From positions 30,514,804 to 30,578,803 of the forward strand of contig OX235277.1 of the NCBI GenBank assembly GCA_944472155.2: a DNA stretch of 64,000 nt. Reading direction: 5' to 3'. This document shows, in pieces, positions 34,760 through 49,534 of the stretch. This DNA is from Trichobilharzia szidati. Taxonomy: Eukaryota > Platyhelminthes > Trematoda > Strigeidida > Schistosomatidae. How positions within the stretch are numbered: position 1 is the first letter of the stretch; every line of letters begins with the position of its first letter. The notes below the pieces were generated by a model that ran no database searches, had not been told where the DNA came from, and saw only the letters and a program-made list of their open reading frames with translations. A program made the translations under genes and the position numbers.

Positions 34760-35505
34760 AAGTGGTTTCATTAAAACAGAAAGCAAGGGCGTATGAAGCT
34801 CTATTCTACGACATTTGTTCGACTTCTGCCTATCATAATTTTAAGATCGTCTATCGAATTCATGGTAAGCTGGCGTGCTTTCTTCGTTCCAAACTGCTTC
34901 CGATATTCTTTTACCTGTGCCATTTATTATCGGTAAATCTCTTGCAATGTTAAATTCTGTTTTTCCAAAATTCATATCGCCTAAAATAATGTTTTAATTA
35001 TCTCCTAATCGTATAAGTTTACATCCCCTTCCAACATTCTACGAACTATTCAATGAATGACATTTGATGATATTAGATGATTGCAGATACGCCTTGCTGA
35101 CGAGTGCCAGCTAGCACGAAACCTAGGTCCAAGGCTTCCTGCCAATTGCCTCCAACCATCTAATATCATGAAATCAATGTGTACTGTGGTGGCGAGCTAT
35201 CTAGAATGGTGGCCACATTGCAAACCTGACTGATAGAATTCAGTCTGCACCAAAGAAAGGACTAGACACATCACGCTAGTTACTAGTGTCCAGTCAAAAC
35301 ATATGACATTATTTATTTTACCACTTGATATGTAATTATGATTATAGCCACGAACGATTTAATTGCATCTCATATTATTAGTAATTTGAGTATTCACAAC
35401 TTTAAACTTCCTCACAGGATGTGAATTCCTAAAAACCATATACGATTGTATAGCTTGATAATAAATTCGTTGAAAAGAGTTTCATAGCTGAGTGTTGTGT
35501 TCGTA
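34760..35505 (+). mobile_element. Penelope-like 3' end, decayed, with SINE inside
   Basis: About 34780-34900 reads HNFKIVYRIHGKLACFLR, the degenerate counterpart of DHDFKIIHKIHANFPRFLR at 18040. The 3' UTR matches 18330-18715 up to 'ATTCGTTGAAAAGAGT', interrupted at about 35065-35300 by the third SINE family. It ends some 360 bp before the neuroD start codon. Confidence 0.65.
35065..35300 (+). mobile_element. Third SINE family inserted in the PLE end
   Basis: 'ATACGCCTTGCTGACG', 'AGCACGAAACCTAGG', 'GCTTCCTGCCAATTGCC', 'GATAGAATTCAGTCTGCACC' and a tail 'TAGTGTCCAGTCAAAAC'. The PLE sequence resumes after it. Confidence 0.6.
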
Positions 35506-35872
35506 CTACTTATTTATTCAGCAAATCCTAGTCCAATGATTTTATACTTTACCCGCTTCACTGAAGTCAGAAAGAAAATGTTACACCTTCAGGGAAAAAA
35601 ACTTTTACGGCCGATACTGATTTCCTATTGGTTAAACTGATAGACTTATATTTGTTAATTTTTGATTGGTTCTTATCAACGCTGAAACTGAACCAATCAT
35701 ACACAAGTTTTGTAGATAACCGTTATAAACACATTTCACCATGCTACAATTCAACATTTGAGCCAAATAATAAATATAATACGGCTTAGTGGTTCATCTG
35801 CTTTTTTTGTACATAATATACATTGATTAAAAATACTGATCAAACACAAGGGAATATTTAAATAAAACAGAC
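35506..35872 (+). promoter_or_regulatory. Candidate neuroD promoter / 5' UTR with CCAAT cluster
   Basis: This stretch lies between the end of a PLE remnant and the neuroD start codon. It holds ATTGG (inverse CCAAT) at 35627-35631 and a perfect 10-bp inverted repeat, TGATTGGTTC at 35663-35672 and GAACCAATCA at 35690-35699, which presents two more CCAAT boxes facing each other. An AT-rich stretch with AATATAATA-like sequence at about 35767-35780 could serve as a TATA region. CCAAT boxes are bound by NF-Y in animals; use here is inferred. Confidence 0.45.
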
Positions 35873-36151
35873 ATGAATAGCTTTCCTGTCAATGGTAATA
35901 ATAACATCAATATTAATCATGGCTTATTTCCTCCAACTCCATGTACAGCTGCCTTTAATTCAACAGGATTCAATTTTAATAACACGCCGTATTATACTAC
36001 AACAACACAGCCGCCACCACAAATGATGATATCACTTTCTAATGAACAGAAACGTTCTGAATTATTCCAGAATAATAATACTGAATTCCCCAATGGTGCA
36101 ATGGAAAATGGAATATTGCATTACACTTCGAATGTGTGTATTCTCAATGGA

Positions 36152-36185
<34 letters not shown>

Positions 36186-36314
36186 GTGATATGCCAAATG
36201 CAAGTGTCCATGTGGAAAGTGATAATAATGATGATAATAATAATAGTAATAATGTGAATTATGTGAATACTAACAATGCAAAGAATAAAACCAAAGGCTC
36301 CAGTAAAAATAATA
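35873..36314 (+). CDS. neuroD: neuroD exon 1 (Asn-rich N-terminus)
   Basis: First coding exon, residues 1-147 plus one base of codon 148. ATG 35873 is the first in-frame ATG after an in-frame TGA at 35837-35839. The protein is rich in Asn, Thr and Pro, with a run of ten Asn (residues 95-104) encoded by an AAT triplet repeat at 36155-36184, and a second Asn/Asp-rich stretch at about 118-135. No folded domain is visible, and it may act as a flexible activation or interaction region. The exon ends at A|GTAAGT. The open frame runs on to 36718, but that extension loses the composition of the exon and is read as intron. Confidence 0.8.
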
Positions 36315-38538
36315 GTAAGTTAAACCTATTTTCCCATTCATTTTTACTATCTTATGATTTCCTTTCCAATAGATGTGATGTATCTTTGGTAGTATGTTGT
36401 CTTGCAACGGATATATTAACATTTCTGGGATTTGTTTTGAAGTTACTTCTGAGTAAAACTGTGTTGAGTATATGGAAACATTTTTTCTTGATGTGTATAT
36501 TGTTTGCTTTCCTATTGGGGAAAAGGTTTCCAGTAGCACATCACCAGTGTGTTTTCTTATCTGTTTCCACAACTATCCACAGGCTTTGGTGTCCTCTTCA
36601 TATGATCACTCTCCGACTGATACCCCATCCTCCACTTCACATTCGGTTTCCATTTGGCTGCCTGTCAGCGTATGTTGAGTCATTCACCACTTACTTCTGC
36701 ATATTTGTTTGGTATTAGGTTGTTTGCTGGTTCGTCGCATGACAGAGTGTCCCTTGTTACTAATCTTTTCCAGCCAGCCATGCTATCTTCACTATGGTAG
36801 AGCGTCGGTGGTTTAGCAGTTGAATGCTCAGCAACCTTGGACATGGTCCGGGGTTCCATCCATCTCTGGAGCATACCTTTATCTCTCTTACTTGGCTGTA
36901 AACCCAATTGAATAGGAAAACTGGGCGTGAGGCTAGCAAACTCATTCTCGTAATATATATATATATATATATATTACTCAACCAGCTGATTTTGGGTAAT
37001 TGAGAGAATAAATTCGATTATCCTTTAATTCAGTATATAAAATTTAATAAATACACTAATCAGTCAGTTAAAAAAAATGTTTCCATTGTGAACTTGGTTG
37101 TGTTGTCGTTCTTCTTTTTACGTCTTCTTCGCCCATCTGACTGACATCAATCATTTCATCAGGGGAAAGTTGGGTGTTAAGATGTAAAGCAAAGTTAATG
37201 AAATTTGAAAATAATAATAATATTTTCACATACACTTTAATAATACATTGAAATAATTAATACTAGCAAAGACAAACATTGATTATTTTGTCTGAGTTTT
37301 AATATAAAAAATATATTAATTATTGACAGACATTGGACATTGAACTGTCAATCTATGTTGTATTAACACTACTGATTGATTTCTAGGTGAGCTCTTTATG
37401 TTGACCAGTCCACTAAATCAATTGGATATGAGGGTAACTTCACACTGATAAAATTGTGGTAATACATTGATCATTGGTCAAAATGGATATGCCCTTAAAC
37501 TCCGAATCCAACAACATAAACTAGTCAAGAGACATGACATACAATAATTCTTTTATATCAATATGCACACAGACAATTATGGATAGAAATTTGACTGGGA
37601 AAATGTAGATATTTTAAGCAACAGAAATACCAAGAAGACTGGTACTCAGAAGAATCAGGGATTAACAGATACAATATTACTTTAGATCAAAATTTATCAA
37701 CTAATAAAGAATAAACCACATAACAAAATAAATGAAATAAAATAAAGTAAAATGTGTGGTGAAAAAGACTACTACTTATGCAAATTAACGACTAATCACG
37801 ACAAAGGTTGTCAGGAGATAAAACTGAGTAATTCATGAGGAGGAAGTGATATTGTCTAGAAGAACACTGAAAGCTTCGCACTTAAATCATCATTCGACTC
37901 AGTGAACGCAACCATATCAAAATCATCCACCTTAGTTACAAATGTTCTCCTTTATTATTTCAACACTGAGAAGCGATAGATTTTACTCTACCGACTGATG
38001 TCTGATGTAATCTGCTCGTCATACTACTTGACAGTCACAAACTCAATTCACTCCAGGATTGCAGATGTGTAGTTAGCAGACGCAAAGCTTCGAAAGGTAA
38101 TGAAGACGTTTTCCGACGACTTTTCAAAAAGTTTTCAATGATCCTGTAAGTGATTCAAGATTCACAGAAATCTGTAACGACAGAAGGCAAGAGTCAGGCA
38201 ACAGATCATTTATTAAGGAAATCAACGCATATTTATATATATATATATATTTCATGTACATTACTATGGATATTTAAACAAACAAACAAACACAGTCTTC
38301 CGATTGGTTGTTTCTCACGTAAAGTTAATCTTTCATCTATTTGTGACTGTTTCTTGAATGTCAAATCCTCTATATGTTAACTGCATCCGCCTACGCAAAG
38401 TCTGCTGTGGTCGGTTTTGAATCAATCTTTGTTCACATTTTCTCACGACAAATCTTGGGGACGTAAATATTGACGTAAATTACTGTCTACCAATCTGGCT
38501 AGTAGACAGCTCTCACCACAAATCCATCAATTTGAATA

Positions 38539-38583
<45 letters not shown>

Positions 38584-39227
38584 GAACCGTAATTCAATGC
38601 ATCAATTATTCAGGCATAGGTAGAGTGCCCTAAAATCACACTACCATTGGTCCAGGGTTCGATTCTCGGCCTAATCTCACTTAGCCGGTGGTAAAACTTG
38701 GCAAAACAGAGAAACTTTGGTGTATGAGGCAAGTAACTCCATCCCGTAAAAACAACTTAATCACCGCTTCTGAAACTTCAAAGTTTCTAGCCTGAAGCCT
38801 TATATTCCACTCGGAATACTTTATTCTGGACAAAATGTTTACGAAGTGTACAGAATTCTCAGCCTAATTTATAGCACAATATCTCCTTTTCATCCCGAAT
38901 CTTCAAGTAAAATAGCAGTCTATGATATACTGTGTGATGCATAGCATAAACTGATCCCACCTGATATCTCGCCTTCATTTTCGAGAAAAGCGCACTGGTA
39001 GTTGAGAGGCCAGTTAAAAACGTGTGTTAGAACACTTGTAGATTCAAAGGCATCATTGAATGATTAAAATGATAGGAAGTGGAGAAAACATGATACATTG
39101 TGCTAGATGGAAAATTTCAGGTAGCCCAATGACTCAAACAGGCCCGCAGTTCTGGAATATTCTCCAGATAGAAAAAAAAGCGGAATATTATAGAAAACCG
39201 ATGTAATTGTGTAAACACACAGGTGGA

Positions 39228-39259
<32 letters not shown>

Positions 39260-41028
39260 CAGAGGAGTAAATATTGTTATCGAATTGTTATTTAAAATAA
39301 ATAAATAAAATATAATACGTATGCATATATAGATGTAGATAATTCACAATCTCAAAATGTGGAGTGAAAATAATAAGTTTAATATATACAGGAATGAAAT
39401 TTGTCTCTATGTGACGACTAACAACTTCTCTATCACTTAGATGGAAGGAGGGGGAGGTGGAACAGAGAGTACTGCTGTCTATATTTTGGATGATAAATAA
39501 TAATGGAAAATCAATTTCAGATTATTTGTCATCGTGTTGACTCAATCGTTACTGACATCTATTGACATTTCATCTTCTAAACACTGTTGCGGTGACTGTT
39601 TTCATCCTGCCAGTCAAGATTTACTCATTCTTATAAAAGATGGAGAGTTATGGATGGACATATCCCCCACGCACGCACACACACGCCTACACACACTGAC
39701 ACCCAAGCGCATATACACATATATGACAGCAAAGCCAAAAATAAACTGTCGATTTTAGTAATCTGAAATGCTGGTATGCACATACTTATATCTATATTGT
39801 AAAGAAAAGCAGGTTAAATGTATCAGTAAGCGTAAGTTGACGATCATGATAATCATCATTAGTGTTGTGATAGTAAAATGACCCATTCATTGGTGGTCAA
39901 CCTCCACTGGGATGTGTTTCGTTTTTAGTTAGGTATATATAATTGACTTTGAGGACAGTTATTGTTGTTGACCTGTTTTATGAGTATATTATAGATAATA
40001 TGTTACATGATGAATAAGTGGAAATGGAAGAACATGAACAGTCTGTTGATGAATACTGTCATACACACAAACTCACACAAACAGACATGTACTAACATAC
40101 ATCGAAAGCACTACTAACCTCTTATGTATAGATCTAAGTCTGGTGGTGGGGTATGGTGTCAGGACCAATAGTTCGCAAAACATGATGTCACTATAATACT
40201 ACTGACTGACTGATATGAGTAGTTGGATGCCATTCATCACATGAACCGGTTGTAGTGCTTACTAGCCAGCTCTAAGTGGTCTAAAAACTACATGGCAGTT
40301 CCGTACGCCTCTGGAGGCAAAATCCTTTACACGGATATATCCTGTATGACTCAGGTGACAGAAATCAACCGAATTTTGACTAGCTACTTGGGCTAAATGG
40401 TAACATCTTCATTGAAGTTTGAAGTTTGCAAATTAATTTTCCATTTGCAGTGTACACAGTTTGAGGAGGTGAAATCTCGCCACAGTTTCCATTGGAAACA
40501 CAAATTATTCACATCACCACAATATGTGATTGATCTGTTTGGTACCATAAATGGTAATCAATGAAGCAAGCATAAACGCGTAAAACTATGTAGTATTGAC
40601 TAATTGAGACGATTAGTTGAATACCACTCATATCATCTAGTATTGCTTGCTACCCTGGTGGAAGTAATCTAAACTCTGGACGATAGCTTCGCTCATCACC
40701 TGTATACTAGATTCGACTCAGTCCAAACAGTCGAATCAGTGAACAAACCATCTGAAGTTTCGCCTAGCTACTTTGGGAAATCTGATCCCGATCGAAAAGC
40801 AGCATATTGTTTTCTGTTCCGGCATATGCAGAAGTTACAGAATAGAACTTATAATTGACATATGTGCTACTTATAGCTGATACTTTTGTGTTTCCCTTCA
40901 ATTGTTTGTCTGACAATAAATCTCACGACTTGTAAGGCCATGATGGTCGTGTGTCAAGGGAGAACAGACAACGACAGGGAGAGAGAGAATATGTATTCAC
41001 AAGCACATCAGCTAGTATGCAATATTGA

Positions 41029-41060
<32 letters not shown>

Positions 41061-44000
41061 TAATGACGTGAATTAAAAAAATTAATCGACAGCTTAAATG
41101 TCAACCCGATATCACTTCACAGGCATGCACATATTAGAAACTGTAAGAGCTGTCTTACACTATCCACACTACAGAATTAAATGATTTCTAAGTGCTTTTT
41201 AACTATTTTGTTTGTGTAATTTGAGACTATTTAACTAGTATGTAGTCTTTAATATAATGACCGACTAATCAGACTTAACTTTCTAAGAAAAAACTGAAAT
41301 GAGAATCTGTGTCATGGCAGGGTTCAAAACCACAGTGTACGAATTACTAGTCTACTGGTCTATCAGCTAATCTATCAGAAGTTGTTTGGTGATGAAGAGG
41401 CTTCTCCGTCTTTCTTTTTTATCAAACACAAACCTCCTTTAGTGTACTGTTTGTTGAAAATCAAGGAGAAATGGAGATCTGTATAGTCCTCATCAAATAA
41501 GATGCTTAAATAGTATGGATATATGACCCTCGCCTCTCCCCGAAAAGGACAAAAACAGGACTTTCCGGCTATCAGGTGTGCACATTACCAATCAATCATT
41601 GGGTCAGAATCCCAACGATGCATAAATTCTAACTGCTACCTGTCACCATCACTGACTTGATGGAGGCTACCGGATCACAATTTTCAGGCTAGTTCCATCT
41701 GTCGTGTATTTTGACCAGACAGGTTTCATTATAAGTCATCACACTAGAGGTATGGCTCATTGACGAGTGTATTAAAATGCATGTAGTTTTTGGTTAACTA
41801 AATGAAAAATATTTTGAACATCTAATGAAGATGATTCACACGAATACCTCAGACAGTTTCACTGTTGATTGCACAGTACTGCCATTAAGATATTAAATGA
41901 GTTTGCATGAACTATATGTAAATTTTGTTATGGATAAAATTTTATTTTGATAAAATCTTACAGTGTTGTTATGCAAGAAAACTGTGTGAGTACCTTGAAC
42001 TGATTATGAGCAATAATTTGTGCCCGAAGCGTGGTCATCAGTAAATATTACTGTATAACAACATTGTGTGACCTGGTCAAAATAAAATTTTATCCATTAT
42101 AGAATTGTATGTAAATTCTACTGGAAACAAATTCTGATTTCTCTTTCCCGTTGTTTGCTGAATAAACTATGTGATTATACTAATGAAGAGGTCTGTGTTT
42201 TGTTTCATACACTGTGGGTCGCTAGCTGTCGTTTGAATGAAGCATACATACACAACTCTCTGTTCAGCAGTACCTCAGTGAGTGTGTTATGTTATATCTT
42301 GTCAGTCCATTTCTAATCTTACCGAACTGTAGAAACAAAAGGCCAAATGAAACTATCTAGGACAATTGGTTGCTGTAATTTTGATAGTAGAATGTGTTTG
42401 GAACGTACTGTCTCTATGAGTCTCTACATACGATCAAGCATTATGTATCTCCTGCACACAGAATAAGGAACAAGATTCGGATTTTCAGCACTAATCCCAA
42501 GTCAGTAAGTGTTTCTATATGATACAGAGACTTGTAGTACGTGTCACTAAAACAATTCCGACGGACTCTATAGACATTTATTAGCAGCTATTTTCATCTC
42601 ATACTAAAGATCAGATGGCTAACCGGAAGGGAGGGGCAATAGGGAATTCTGGCAATCTTGCCAACCAACAACCAATCACCTAACAAATATGCAGGAGAAA
42701 ATGGAGATGGATGGGGCACATACTGAGGAGATCGTTAAGTGACATCACGCGATCTGAATGGGAAACGACGACTTGGGCGTTCATCTGAGGGTGTTATAGA
42801 GGAGCCCGTGTGTGTGCGTGGGGAGGGGGGAAGACAAAAACGTATGGACAACAGTGGAGCCAGCCATAGAGGACTGCAGAGAATAAGACGAAATGGAGAT
42901 CTGCTGTGTGAAGCCTTATGTTCCACTTACATACTAATATAATATTTCCTGAATAATTTACTAATGACGTAATCATTTAACTTTTCTTATTAATAAAATC
43001 ATAAATGTATCCAACCACTTGAAAAGTTCTCAAGATTAAATTGATAGTGAAATTTAACTTTTCTGTTAGATTTATTACAAGTTTACCATCTGTCATAATG
43101 AAAGGAACGTCACCAAATGCATCTTTATCTGTGAGCAGGTGTGTATGTATGTCCCTCTCCCATCTGTACACACTCAACGTAACATTTTACTCAAATTAAG
43201 GGGTAACAAACAACATTCTAGGTTATACGAAGAATATTCCCTTGAACCATCCGCTTCCCTCTATTTGTGTATGGGTTTGGGTGTGTATGTTTGCGTGGGT
43301 GTCAGTTGCACACCCCCATTTCTTTCTTCCACAAAGTAAATAAGACCGTTCGGTTTAAATATTTTTTAAAACAAAATACGGTTGGGAAAAGCGGATGACT
43401 CCTTTATTGAGGTCAGTGACTTTTTCTCTTTTATTATAAAGAAAGTACCGACTTCACATAACAGTCATAACAAAAGTGTCTTCAGCATAGCAACTAAGGG
43501 TGGACGTGTATTATTTATTTTGTTTTTAAATCTAGAGAAATGTATCAAACTTTGTTTTAAGTATCCCTTTTTCTAAAAAATATTACGCTACTGAGTATTT
43601 TTCTCACGCTCCCCTGCAAAAGAAGTTAACAACTGGTTATGCACGAAAAGTGAGGTAGAAACAGGATATAAGAGTTACTTTTTATGTAGAAGCATTTCTT
43701 CATTGAACTCCTAATCCCCCCTCTCCATCATATACTACCAGATCTCTTTTTGTTCCGTTTGTTTTTCATTGTCACTCTTTGTTATTGTTGCTGACGTTAG
43801 GCCAAGAAATGTTACAAGTTTGGCGGTTTCTAAAATAAAAGGTTGACGATGTGCTGGTTGCCAGGTGAGTTACTAACATTAAGTAAAAACTAAACAAGTA
43901 AAGCCAGTATGAACAGTTTTTTTCACTGTCAAAGAAAAATCAACAATTTAAGGTGAATTCAAGTTGTCTAGAGGATCTTTAAAACTTTGGAAACAAGTAA

Positions 44001-47000
44001 TACTTAATAATAATAACAATAATAATAATAATGATAAAAACAGTAAAGAGAGACAAACACAAGCTCACAATTAAGTTTTGGTTTTTTGTGTGGTTTGGTC
44101 TCCTTGTAGGATGAATATTTAAGTGAGTCTAGCCCAGCTCTGTCTTGTCTTCAGAGGAGACAAAATTGAATTGAAAATTTTTTGGAACAGTTGGATATTT
44201 TAAATGAAGGAAGTTGTCAATCACTGACTTGTTTACAACTCAGTGTTTTTTGTTCTTTCTTATATACATGTATATCCCTATTCCCTTATTTCATTCATCC
44301 ATTCACTCATCTTTTAGATATCTAGTGTAAAATCAGCTAAGGAATGTAAGGATGAAATGACTGTTTTGTAAATTGTATCAGGTTAATATCACAGTTAGAG
44401 AAGCATTAAAAACGCTAGAGTGCTGAACATATGTTTCGCTTTCGGTGAGGACTCTTCGACAGTACGCACTAATGACCCCACCCAACACGGATCTAAGCCA
44501 GAACCTTCAAGTTACTAGGCGATCTTTTTGATCATTCAATCACTGGGACAAAATCCAGTGGCCCGAAATTTCTGTCTTCCACCAATTCGCAACCTTTATA
44601 ATACTCACTACTTACTAACTACAGGATGAAGTTGCCTGGAGTTCCAGGGGGATGTTGCAAGCAGTAGAGTTCATCAAGTTGGATGCGAGGACAAATACTC
44701 GCCAATAATAGTGTTGGCGTTGGCCCTATACATCACCAGTCGGCAGAAGTAAGGAATCATGGGTCGTCCATTGGATTCTGTCCCAGTTGCCTTATGATCA
44801 ACGAGCCCACTTCGTAACCTGGTGGGAGTTATGGCTGCCCACTGAACAAGAGTCCCGGACGTGGATGGCAAAGCTGTCCAACATTTCCTGACGGTGTTCA
44901 GTAGTTCACCAACTGACGTTAACGCGTTATAGATATTCCGTTAGAATAAAGTAATAATTTATATTTTGTAGTTGTCAGTATTTATTCAATGATAAACAAT
45001 TAAAAATTAATGTTGCTGTAGACCTCACGTAAGAAATCATAATGTGAATTCATAAATATTATCCTTTTTCCTCCCATATTTGTGACTGACAACGGGGTTT
45101 AAAATACTCATCATACCACTATATGTATCACTCAGTTTTCCTGCTGAAACTGAAATCCAGCCTTCATTGTTATAATTGCCAAGCACGTGACCTGACCATT
45201 GTGCAATGAATGTAACACAAGTACAACAGTTCTTTGAGTGAAGTCACTTCGTGATGAAAATTAAAATAAATAGCCTAGTTTATGGAGCTTTCTGTTATGT
45301 TAACAAAATCCCTAGCATCGATGTCTAGTTCGATAAATTTGTTCACCAACGATGCCACAGGTGGTCCGGGTTTCGACTCTCTGGCTGATGCACTCCATCT
45401 AACCAATAAGAACTCAGATGAGTGAAATGAAAGCAAATAAAAAACCTCCCTTTCAGTTATTTTGATTATCATTGAATTATTCAGAAGTCATTAGTCAATT
45501 TATCCTTTCTTTTTTCTGTTGTTTTAATTTCTTAACAAAATAATTTTTTATCCAGGGAAATCAGATTTTCTTTTGTGAAATGTAGTCTACCTATCTCAAC
45601 TAAATAGATATACATTTATTTTTATACATTTTTCTTATGCTAGAGACAGAAGCCTGAATGGGGGTGGGGAAGCTAAAAAAATTATTGTTATTATTTTTAT
45701 TAGGGGATAAAAGTACACCTGGGGGAGGTGTGGAGACATGTTCTTTCTTCTCTGTCCTGAGTTTTCACTCCTTTTTCTGTTTTTACTCTCCAAAAGTGAC
45801 GATTCAGTTGATGAGATGGACGTTGGTGAGCTCATGTGAGTGGGTAGTGGGGGGGGGGAGGCAAGACGTGGATAGGAATGGAGACTAGCAAAACAGATAC
45901 AATAGTAAAGGTTTTTGTATTTCCCAATGAATGAAAAACAAAACGATATTGTTTTTACTGACGTTTCACTATTTAATGCTAATAGCTTTATAAAACAGAT
46001 ACAAATTTGAAAAACATATTTCCTTATTCTGTCAGCTAGTTCACTGATTTCCTAAGTATTTAATATCAGATTATGTCTCCTTTCTGTATTATCTGTACAG
46101 TATGTCTGTGTGTGTGTGTGTGTGTGTGCGTGTATGTGTACGTCTGTGTGAGTATGCAACTCATTCCTGGAATTCCTGTCAGAATTTCTCCTCCTTTATT
46201 ATTTATCATATTTTATCTCACAGTTTATATTAATGATGATTATGGCTTTACAGCTGTTTTCATTTGTAAAAAAATATTTCAATATCATTTTCTCTTATTC
46301 TATATATATATATAAATTAGAGACAGTACTCCATTCAGTCTTCATCTGTTGAATATAACTCAAAAATCAGAAGACTAAAAAAGCAAACAATCTGAGTCCC
46401 ACTTAAGTACCCTGTAAACTTCAATTTCACACTGTATATCAGAATGTATGAATCTCAGATTAAATGGTAACCGACAAGACCCAAATCTTGTGTAAACCAT
46501 TTTTAAAGTGTTTGTTGTTTTTCAGCCGGCTTGATTTATTTTAAGCTACTGTATACGAAATTAGAACATCAGTTTGAGTACCACTGAAAATCAGCTGGAA
46601 ACGGTTTCGCCAAGTAACCCGAGAGTCCTGAGCTCTCCGGTAGCCGGTGGCTTCGTGAGCGTTTACTACTGAGGAATTCAGTAATTGAATGAGATGGCTA
46701 GTTAGTACTTCTTGGTGTAGCTTTTCAGTGGTTCTCGAATTATGATCAAAAACTTGAAAAAGAAGTGATCAAGTCTCGGGTTGTCAGCTAATAATGAGTC
46801 AGTCATCAGTATTCATCATCTTAGTGATATCTTAACTCAATTTAGTTCACAACATTTTATGTTAGTCATTTAGAGAGAGTAACATTAAAATGGTCGGTTT
46901 TTATGTTTACCAAGGAAGTATGTCATAGCACTTTTCATAAAACGACATTACCACTGATAATTATTCGAATTATGATCACGGTTTGATAACAGCCAGGGAA

Positions 47001-49502
47001 ATATTGAAACTAGAGAGTGCTCGACAGCTATGTTGTCCCTGTTTGGGACTCTTCAACAGTACACAACCCAGGACCTTCAGATTACAAGGCACTGGGATGG
47101 AGTCCAATGAGTGGTTCATCAATTCTAAATCCTGTCATTTCGTGATGTGTAGCGTCAACACCACTTTACCATATTCTCTGCAGTCTACTCTAGCTAGGTC
47201 TACCATTAGCCATAAGCTGTCGTTCCCTACTCACAAGATCTCTTCCATATCACATTCAGACGCCCAAGTTGTCGGTGACCATCTGAGTTCTGCTCAACAG
47301 CATGTAGTGTAATGTAACTCGATGGTCCCCTTTACGTATAGCCAATATGCATTTATTGGACCGTGGACTGTTGACTGGTTGTCAGATTTCCTTGTTGCTT
47401 ATCCCTTCTAGACGACTATCTGGAAGGCGACTGCTGATAAAAGTCTACAGTCCGCTGAAAATGCTTCTCACGACGCGAGTACCTGATCTCTCAGTCAGTA
47501 CAGAAGCAATGGCTGACTTCATATTAGTGCTGGAAATTTTGACCTTGCTGTTGACAATCTTCTTAGACATTTAATTGATGGAATTATTTATGGATTTTAT
47601 TCGTGAAGTCTCTAAAACTAGGGGAATTAAAAGGAGATATACAGATGTTTCTGAATCTCATCTGCCGAAAGACTCTGACCGGGTATGTTTTCAAGTATGT
47701 TTTCCAGTATTGCCTTAAATAAGACTAAAATAGAAGTTTTGTCACCTGCCCCAAAATTTTGTGATCATTAAGAGACAGAGGTGACAGTTTGAAAACCTTT
47801 TTTCTAATTATAAACACAAGATTTGATACTGATTTCTAAATGTTTGAGTTAAAGAGATTTAAGAGTACCATTGTTGCTTGTTGCTAAATTTGATATGAAA
47901 AGTACAATGATGAAAGAATATAGTACATCGGTGGCACAACGATTAGGACGATTGTCAACCATGCACATGGTTCGGGGTTCGATCTCCTGCCGACGGACAC
48001 CCGATATCACTGATCGGCCTGCTAAATTTGGGCTGCCGATATCACATGGTGAAAAATCCATTGATGTACCAAAATACTGTGTTGAATCAAGCTATAATAC
48101 AAAGAAAGAATCCAAAAACTAATGTCAGCTGATAGCGCCTTATAATCACTAAAATGAAAGGTTAGCTTTTTAATCTCATTTCAAGTTTCAAAAGCTTGGC
48201 AGTTTGCAGAGTTTGAATAAACCTTCGGAAAGTCAGTTTGTTAAGACTTTGAAGTTCATGTAAAAAAAGAAACTTTATTTGTGAGATGTCTATTTTCGTC
48301 TCTAGAACTCATATATTCAAGGCTTTGTATTATAACTTACCGAGCGTCTATAAGCAGGGAGTTTCTTTATGTCTCCTCCACCCCACCCCGGTGAAACTTA
48401 TATTTTTTTTATTATTGTTGATTATAAATACATTAGTATGTCACTTTAGAGTTAATTCACATTTTATCTCCTGTGTTCTCAATGACTGTATATATTTTAT
48501 GTGTGTAACTGACATTCTTAATAAACAGACTATTATTCTGTCTTAAATTTGAACTCCAATACAGTTTTTGATATATATATATATATACGCTTTGTGGTGA
48601 ATGAAATTGGAAAATATTAACGATGAACATGTTTAAACCAGAAAAATCTCGTTGTCTGTTAAAATCACTTTCTCATTTTCCCATTTATTATTTTACCGAA
48701 TTTCCCCTTCAGCATATTTCATGTGAGTATGCTCAGTCAGCCAGCCACCCACCCATTCAGCATTTTCTTCGTATTTAAACCTTATCATTTTACATGATCT
48801 CTGTCTCTCTCTCTCTCGCGCGCTCGCTCGCTCGCTCTGCTTTTTATGTCCCTCCAGAAAAGAGATACAATGAATAGCTGGTAAGGAAAACAACAGTAAC
48901 AACAACAACAACAACAAGAGAATAATTTCTTTCAGTAAGTATACTTCCTATACAAAGGACAAAAGAATTGACAAACAATCACTATAACAATCTTACAAGC
49001 AATATGGTCGTTTCTTTCTCTTTTAGATAGTGAGGTGTTTCGTGATATTTCTTCTTCATATCAGACAAAAAAATATATATTTAAAGTTAAATGAGCGCGT
49101 AGAAGTGGTCAGAAATAAAGAAAGGAGACATTAGAAAGAAAGAAATAGCTCAGACAGAAAGACAGAGGGGGGGGGGGAAGAAGAAAGACAGGATAACTGA
49201 GTACATCTCACTAATGACATCTGTTCATTGATTTATTCCTCACCATTTATGAATGATATGAGAATAGATAAAATAAAAATAAAATAAATGACTTTAGCAA
49301 TAGTCACAAGAAAAAACGTCATATAATTATGATAATAGGCAGAATCCACTATTTCAGTTAAATTGAATCAGGAGGTATGTGCATGTGTGTGTGGGTGCGC
49401 GCATGTGCACGTTCATTTGAGCACGCTTTCGACAGGAGGAGACCCTCGTTGAGCCACGGGTTAACTTCACCTAAACCACATATGTCATGCTAATTAAATC
49501 AG

Positions 49503-49534
<32 letters not shown>

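Noticed and set aside
36315..36718. Extension of the exon 1 open frame to 281 codons
   Set aside because: A strong donor (GTAAGT) lies at 36315, composition changes from Asn-rich to hydrophobic, and a minus-strand RTE fragment starts at about 36520 inside the extension.
42735..42942. Open frames on both strands
   Set aside because: Both fall in an RTE 3'-end remnant.
48693..48917. Leu-rich and Arg/Glu-rich frame
   Set aside because: Translation of CAA, CT and CGCT tracts.
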